This document shows positions 61,024 to 64,000 of a DNA stretch of 64,000 nt, one piece after another. Both the position numbers and the translations under genes were made by a program. The stretch's first letter is position 1, and every line of letters starts with the position of its first letter. Origin of the DNA: an uncultured Alphaproteobacteria bacterium. Its GTDB lineage: Bacteria; Pseudomonadota; Alphaproteobacteria; Rhodobacterales; Rhodobacteraceae. The notes below the pieces were generated by a model. That model did no database searches, had not been told where the DNA came from, and was given only the letters and a program-made list of their open reading frames with translations. The stretch lies in contig CACAAX010000002.1 of the NCBI GenBank assembly GCA_902530595.1, positions 1-64,000 on the forward strand, given 5' to 3'.

Positions 61024-61890
61024 TTAGTCAAAAGTTTTTTTAAACAGAGTGCCTACACCGTGACTAGTAAAGAGTTCAAGAAGACAGGCATGATCAACTC
61101 TTCCATCGATTATAACGGATGCCCTAACACCCTCTTCAATAGCTTTTATCGACGTATTAACCTTGGGGATCATCCCCGAGTTAATAATCCCTGAGCCTAT
61201 CAAGTTTCTTGCTTCTTCTATAGTCAATTGATTAATTAACTGATCTTTGCTATCTTTTACACCGACCACATCCGTTAGCAGTAAGAGACGATCAGCTAAG
61301 AGGCTTGAGGCTATAGCACCCGCTACTGTATCACCATTAATATTATATGTTTCACCCTTTATTCCAAAACCGATGGGGGCAATAACGGGGATAAAGTCAC
61401 TCTTGATAAAATTCTGGACTATATCAGTATCAACCTTTTTTATCTTCCCAACAAATCCAAGTTTTGGATTATCTTGCTCACATTCAATCATATTCGCATC
61501 TTTTCCGGATAGCCCAACACCTTTCCCACCTTGGCTATTGATTGCATTAACTATAGATTTGTTAACATTGCCAGATAGCACCATTTCAACGACTTCCATA
61601 GTTTTGCCATCTGTTATCCTCTTTCCCTCAGCAAATTCACTTTCAATTTTTAAATCCGATAATACTTTATTAATCATAGGACCACCGCCATGCACTATCA
61701 CTGGGTTGACGCCACATTGCTTTATCAAAACAATATCGCGCGCAAAATTTTCCATTGAGGGTTTGCTCGTCATGGCATGACCACCAAGCTTAATAACTAT
61801 TGTCGAGCCCTCATATCTCTGGATGTATGGTAGCGCTTCGGCCAGCGTGGCTGCTGTTTGCTTAAAATTATTTTCTATATTTCCGTTCAT
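61024..61890 (-). CDS. argB: Acetylglutamate kinase
   Basis: This second enzyme of arginine synthesis has 288 residues. It has VIKLGGHAMTS, VIVHGGGPMINKVL, LSGKDANMIE and the C-terminal LLLTDVVGVKD followed by GSGIINSGMIPKV. The N-terminal extension (about 25 residues) is of the type found in arginine-sensitive, hexameric enzymes, so feedback inhibition is likely. It lies between yihA and the Fe-S gene, all minus strand. Confidence 0.96.
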   Translation of the reverse strand: MNGNIENNFKQTAATLAEALPYIQRYEGSTIVIKLGGHAMTSKPSMENFARDIVLIKQCGVNPVIVHGGGPMINKVLSDLKIESEFAEGKRITDGKTMEVVEMVLSGNVNKSIVNAINSQGGKGVGLSGKDANMIECEQDNPKLGFVGKIKKVDTDIVQNFIKSDFIPVIAPIGFGIKGETYNINGDTVAGAIASSLLADRLLLLTDVVGVKDSKDQLINQLTIEEARNLIGSGIINSGMIPKVNTSIKAIEEGVRASVIIDGRVDHACLLELFTSHGVGTLFKKTFD

Positions 61891-61923
61891 AGCAAAACCT
61901 AATGCAATTATAATGCTGATTTG

Positions 61924-62541
61924 TCAATTATTTTGATTTAAACCTAAAATTGAGAACATCACGTCTCTAATTTCACTAATACCGCTTCTTTTTATCGCTG
62001 ATGTCATTAAAAATTCTGGATTGCAGGCAGGATGCTCTTCTATTTTGTTATTTATTTCGTCTAGAAGTTTGGCCATCTCAGTTTTCTTTACCTTATCTAT
62101 TTTGGTAAGTATTATTTGATAATTCACAGCATAGGTATCCAAAAAGGAGAAAAATTCTCTATCATTATCTTTTAAACCGTGCCTTGCATCGACAAGAGTA
62201 AATACCCTCTTAAGTGAACGTCTTTCCGCGATATATGACTTTATAAGAGTCTGCCAATCTGACCTTTTATCTTTTGACGCTTTTGCGTAGCCATAGCCTG
62301 GGAGATCAACGATATAGCTTTTTTCTCCCAATGAGAAAAAATTTAACTCTTGAGTTCGGCCTGGAGTCTTGGAAGTCCTTGCCAGGTTTCTTCTTTCAAA
62401 TAGGGCATTAATTAGAGAGGATTTTCCAACATTGGATCGGCCTATGAAGCATACTTCCGCTTCTCTATCTGGGGGTAAACCATCAATCCCAGCCACTCCT
62501 TTCAAAAAAGAGATTTCATTCAATAAAGGTGATTTTGTAAT
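61924..62541 (-). CDS. yihA: Ribosome biogenesis GTPase YihA/YsxC (EngB)
   Basis: This essential small GTPase acts in 50S assembly. It has EVCFIGRSNVGKSSLINALF (G1), TSKTPGRTQELNFF (G2), VDLPGYGYAK (G3) and ILTKIDKV (G4). The first usual start in frame is TTG 62523 (199 residues), but the only ribosome binding site, AAAGGAG at 62548-62554, is far from it. That site is exactly six bases from ATT 62541, which adds ITKSPL, matching a Pro-Leu near the start of homologues. I therefore propose ATT as start. The stop of yidC lies just upstream. Confidence 0.92.
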   Translation of the reverse strand: MTKSPLLNEISFLKGVAGIDGLPPDREAEVCFIGRSNVGKSSLINALFERRNLARTSKTPGRTQELNFFSLGEKSYIVDLPGYGYAKASKDKRSDWQTLIKSYIAERRSLKRVFTLVDARHGLKDNDREFFSFLDTYAVNYQIILTKIDKVKKTEMAKLLDEINNKIEEHPACNPEFLMTSAIKRSGISEIRDVMFSILGLNQNN

Positions 62542-62555
62542 CTATAGCTCCTTTA

Positions 62556-64000
62556 TTAGTTTTCTTTGGAGGCCCCTTCCTTTTTAAAGGAACTTAAGAT
62601 ATTTCCAAAAATATCTGGTTTCACACCTTGTGATGCCATAATAAAATACTGTTGCGCAAATGTAATAATATTATTTGCAACCCAATAGATGACAAGACCA
62701 CTAGAGAACTGTCCAAGAAGAAACATAAAAATCCAAGGCATCCAAGCAAAAATCATCTGTTGTGTTTTATCAGTAGGCGCAGGATTAAGCTTCTGTTGCA
62801 ACCACATTGTTACACCCATAAGTATCGGGTAGACCCCTATAGAAAAAATAACAAGAAAACTTTCTGGGCCAGGTGGCGAGAATGGCAACAAGCCAAATAA
62901 GTTTAATATAGAGCTCGGATCGGGAACTGAGAGGTCTGTTATCCATCCTATGAACGGAGCATGCCTTACTTCAATGGTAACAAAAAGGACTTTGTATAGT
63001 GAGAAGAATATCGGAATTTGCAGAAGTATAGGTAAACATCCGGCAGCAGGATTGACTTTTTCTTTCTTGTACAAAGCCATCATTTCTTGTTGTAACTTCA
63101 TTCGATCATCGCCGGCCCTCTTTTTTATTTTTTCCATTTCTGGTTGTAGTTGCTTTAACTTGGACATTGAAACGTAAGATTTATAAGCAAGTGGCAGTAA
63201 TACAGTCTTGACAACCAACGTAAGAAGAATTATCGCCCATCCCATATTCCCAACAAGCTTATTACAATAATCAAGCAAGGAAAAAATTGGTTTAGTTAAA
63301 AAGAAAAACCATCCCCAGTCAACGGTATCAATAAAGTCAGCAAAACCGGCCTCTTGCTTATACGTTTTTATAGTATTCACCTCTTTAGCACCCGCGAATA
63401 GATATGTTTTTACTTCCGTAGATTGTCCAGACCCGATGCTCTGCAGAGGATGACGAATATCGGCTTGGTAAATATCGTTTGCTTCATTATATTTGCTCGC
63501 CATTTTAAATTTACTCTTAGGTTCGCCAACCAGTGTTGACATCCAATATTTATCGGTAAAACCAATCCAGCCATTTTCTGTAATCTCATATATTTCAAGA
63601 TTTGCACGCTCTCTATCGTCATACTTCTGATCTGTTATGTCGTCATACGATAACTCAACGAGTTCGCCATCATCATATCCCACGATCCCTTCATGAAGAA
63701 TGTAAAAGCCAATAGTTTCGGGGGCGCTATGACGGGCTAATATTCCGTAAGCCGCCAAATCAATGGTTGTGTTTGATTGATTAAATACGCGCTGCTTTAT
63801 AGTGAAAAGAAAATCTTCATCAATGGAGATTTCTCTTTCAAATATGACGCCCTTGGGGCTCGTCCATTGCAACGTTATAGGTGTACTGGGTGTAAGCGTT
63901 TTACCTTTTGCGAGGTTCCAGACAGTGTTCGGATTAGGTACATTTTCTCTGTCTCGCGATGACCATCCATAGACAGCATAATAGTTTTTATTTTCATACT
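62556..64000 (-). CDS. yidC: Membrane protein insertase YidC (5' end outside window)
   Basis: The frame is open from the right window edge, encoding about 480 C-terminal residues of YidC/Oxa1. The periplasmic domain is visible (NYYAVYGW at the edge, PNPNTVWNLAKG, EREISIDEDFLF, and SQFSS-like segments later). The conserved insertase core follows with GWAIILLTLVVKTVLLPLAYKSYVSMSKLK, PAAGCLPILLQIPIFFSLYKVL and LVIYWVANNIITFAQQYFIM. The N-terminal signal-anchor is beyond the window. It functions with SecYEG and Ffh to insert membrane proteins. Confidence 0.96.
   Translation of the reverse strand, partial: YENKNYYAVYGWSSRDRENVPNPNTVWNLAKGKTLTPSTPITLQWTSPKGVIFEREISIDEDFLFTIKQRVFNQSNTTIDLAAYGILARHSAPETIGFYILHEGIVGYDDGELVELSYDDITDQKYDDRERANLEIYEITENGWIGFTDKYWMSTLVGEPKSKFKMASKYNEANDIYQADIRHPLQSIGSGQSTEVKTYLFAGAKEVNTIKTYKQEAGFADFIDTVDWGWFFFLTKPIFSLLDYCNKLVGNMGWAIILLTLVVKTVLLPLAYKSYVSMSKLKQLQPEMEKIKKRAGDDRMKLQQEMMALYKKEKVNPAAGCLPILLQIPIFFSLYKVLFVTIEVRHAPFIGWITDLSVPDPSSILNLFGLLPFSPPGPESFLVIFSIGVYPILMGVTMWLQQKLNPAPTDKTQQMIFAWMPWIFMFLLGQFSSGLVIYWVANNIITFAQQYFIMASQGVKPDIFGNILSSFKKEGASKEN

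Noticed and set aside
61247..61780. 177-codon open frame antisense to argB
   Set aside because: Entirely within argB on the other strand, low-complexity Ser/Pro/Ile composition, no binding site.

Overview
This is an AT-rich chromosomal window, by eye well below 45% G+C, from an alphaproteobacterium. It most resembles a streamlined marine Rhodobacteraceae-type genome. The evidence is the GcrA cell-cycle regulator, the coxB-ctaB-(small membrane gene)-ctaG-coxC-surf1-thrC block, an AapJQMP general L-amino-acid transporter, an ATP12-family chaperone gene beside rluC, and a rplJ that starts MDRA with a non-ATG codon. Genes are packed tightly: convergent pairs are separated by 1-18 bases or overlap, and no gap exceeds about 250 bases. 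I saw no insertion sequences, prophage, CRISPR array, rRNA or integrase.

Layout. 1-681: 5' part of ffh (signal recognition particle), leaving the window on the left. 816-2826: trhO and zapE. 2823-7204 (minus): rnr and topA, with an odd junction. 7453-12971: aa3-type cytochrome c oxidase subunits and assembly factors, then thrC. 12997-15537: two GNAT acetyltransferases flanking a GlcD-type FAD oxidase. 15556-17850 (minus): lysC, a DUF1178 gene and gcrA. 17941-20902: an orphan ABC-2 permease, argD and argF. 20907-23810: a coiled-coil membrane protein, tRNA-Leu, a DUF2177 membrane protein and metG. 23964-53926: tRNA-Trp, secE, nusG, rplKA, rplJL, rpoBC, rpsLG, fusA, tuf and the complete S10-spc-alpha ribosomal cluster through rplQ, about 30 kb all on one strand. 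53941-55657: rluC-like pseudouridine synthase and ATP12-family chaperone. 55893-60365: aapJ, terminator, then aapQMP. 60367-64000 (minus): an Fe-S protein, argB, yihA and a 5'-truncated yidC.

The genes form a housekeeping core. The transcription and translation machinery (rpoABC, nusG, EF-G, EF-Tu, 29 ribosomal proteins) sits with membrane insertion (ffh, secE, secY, yidC), respiration (cox), arginine and threonine/lysine synthesis (argB, argD, argF, thrC, lysC) and amino-acid uptake (aap).

I did not find an obviously new multi-gene system. The points worth a second look are small: the topA/rnr junction, where RNase R-like coding extends upstream of any normal start codon and meets an A7 run at the topA stop; a probable ATT start for yihA; competing RNA pairings and a terminator-like hairpin in the rplJ leader; two palindromic elements just before aapJ; and AT-hook motifs in the GcrA linker.
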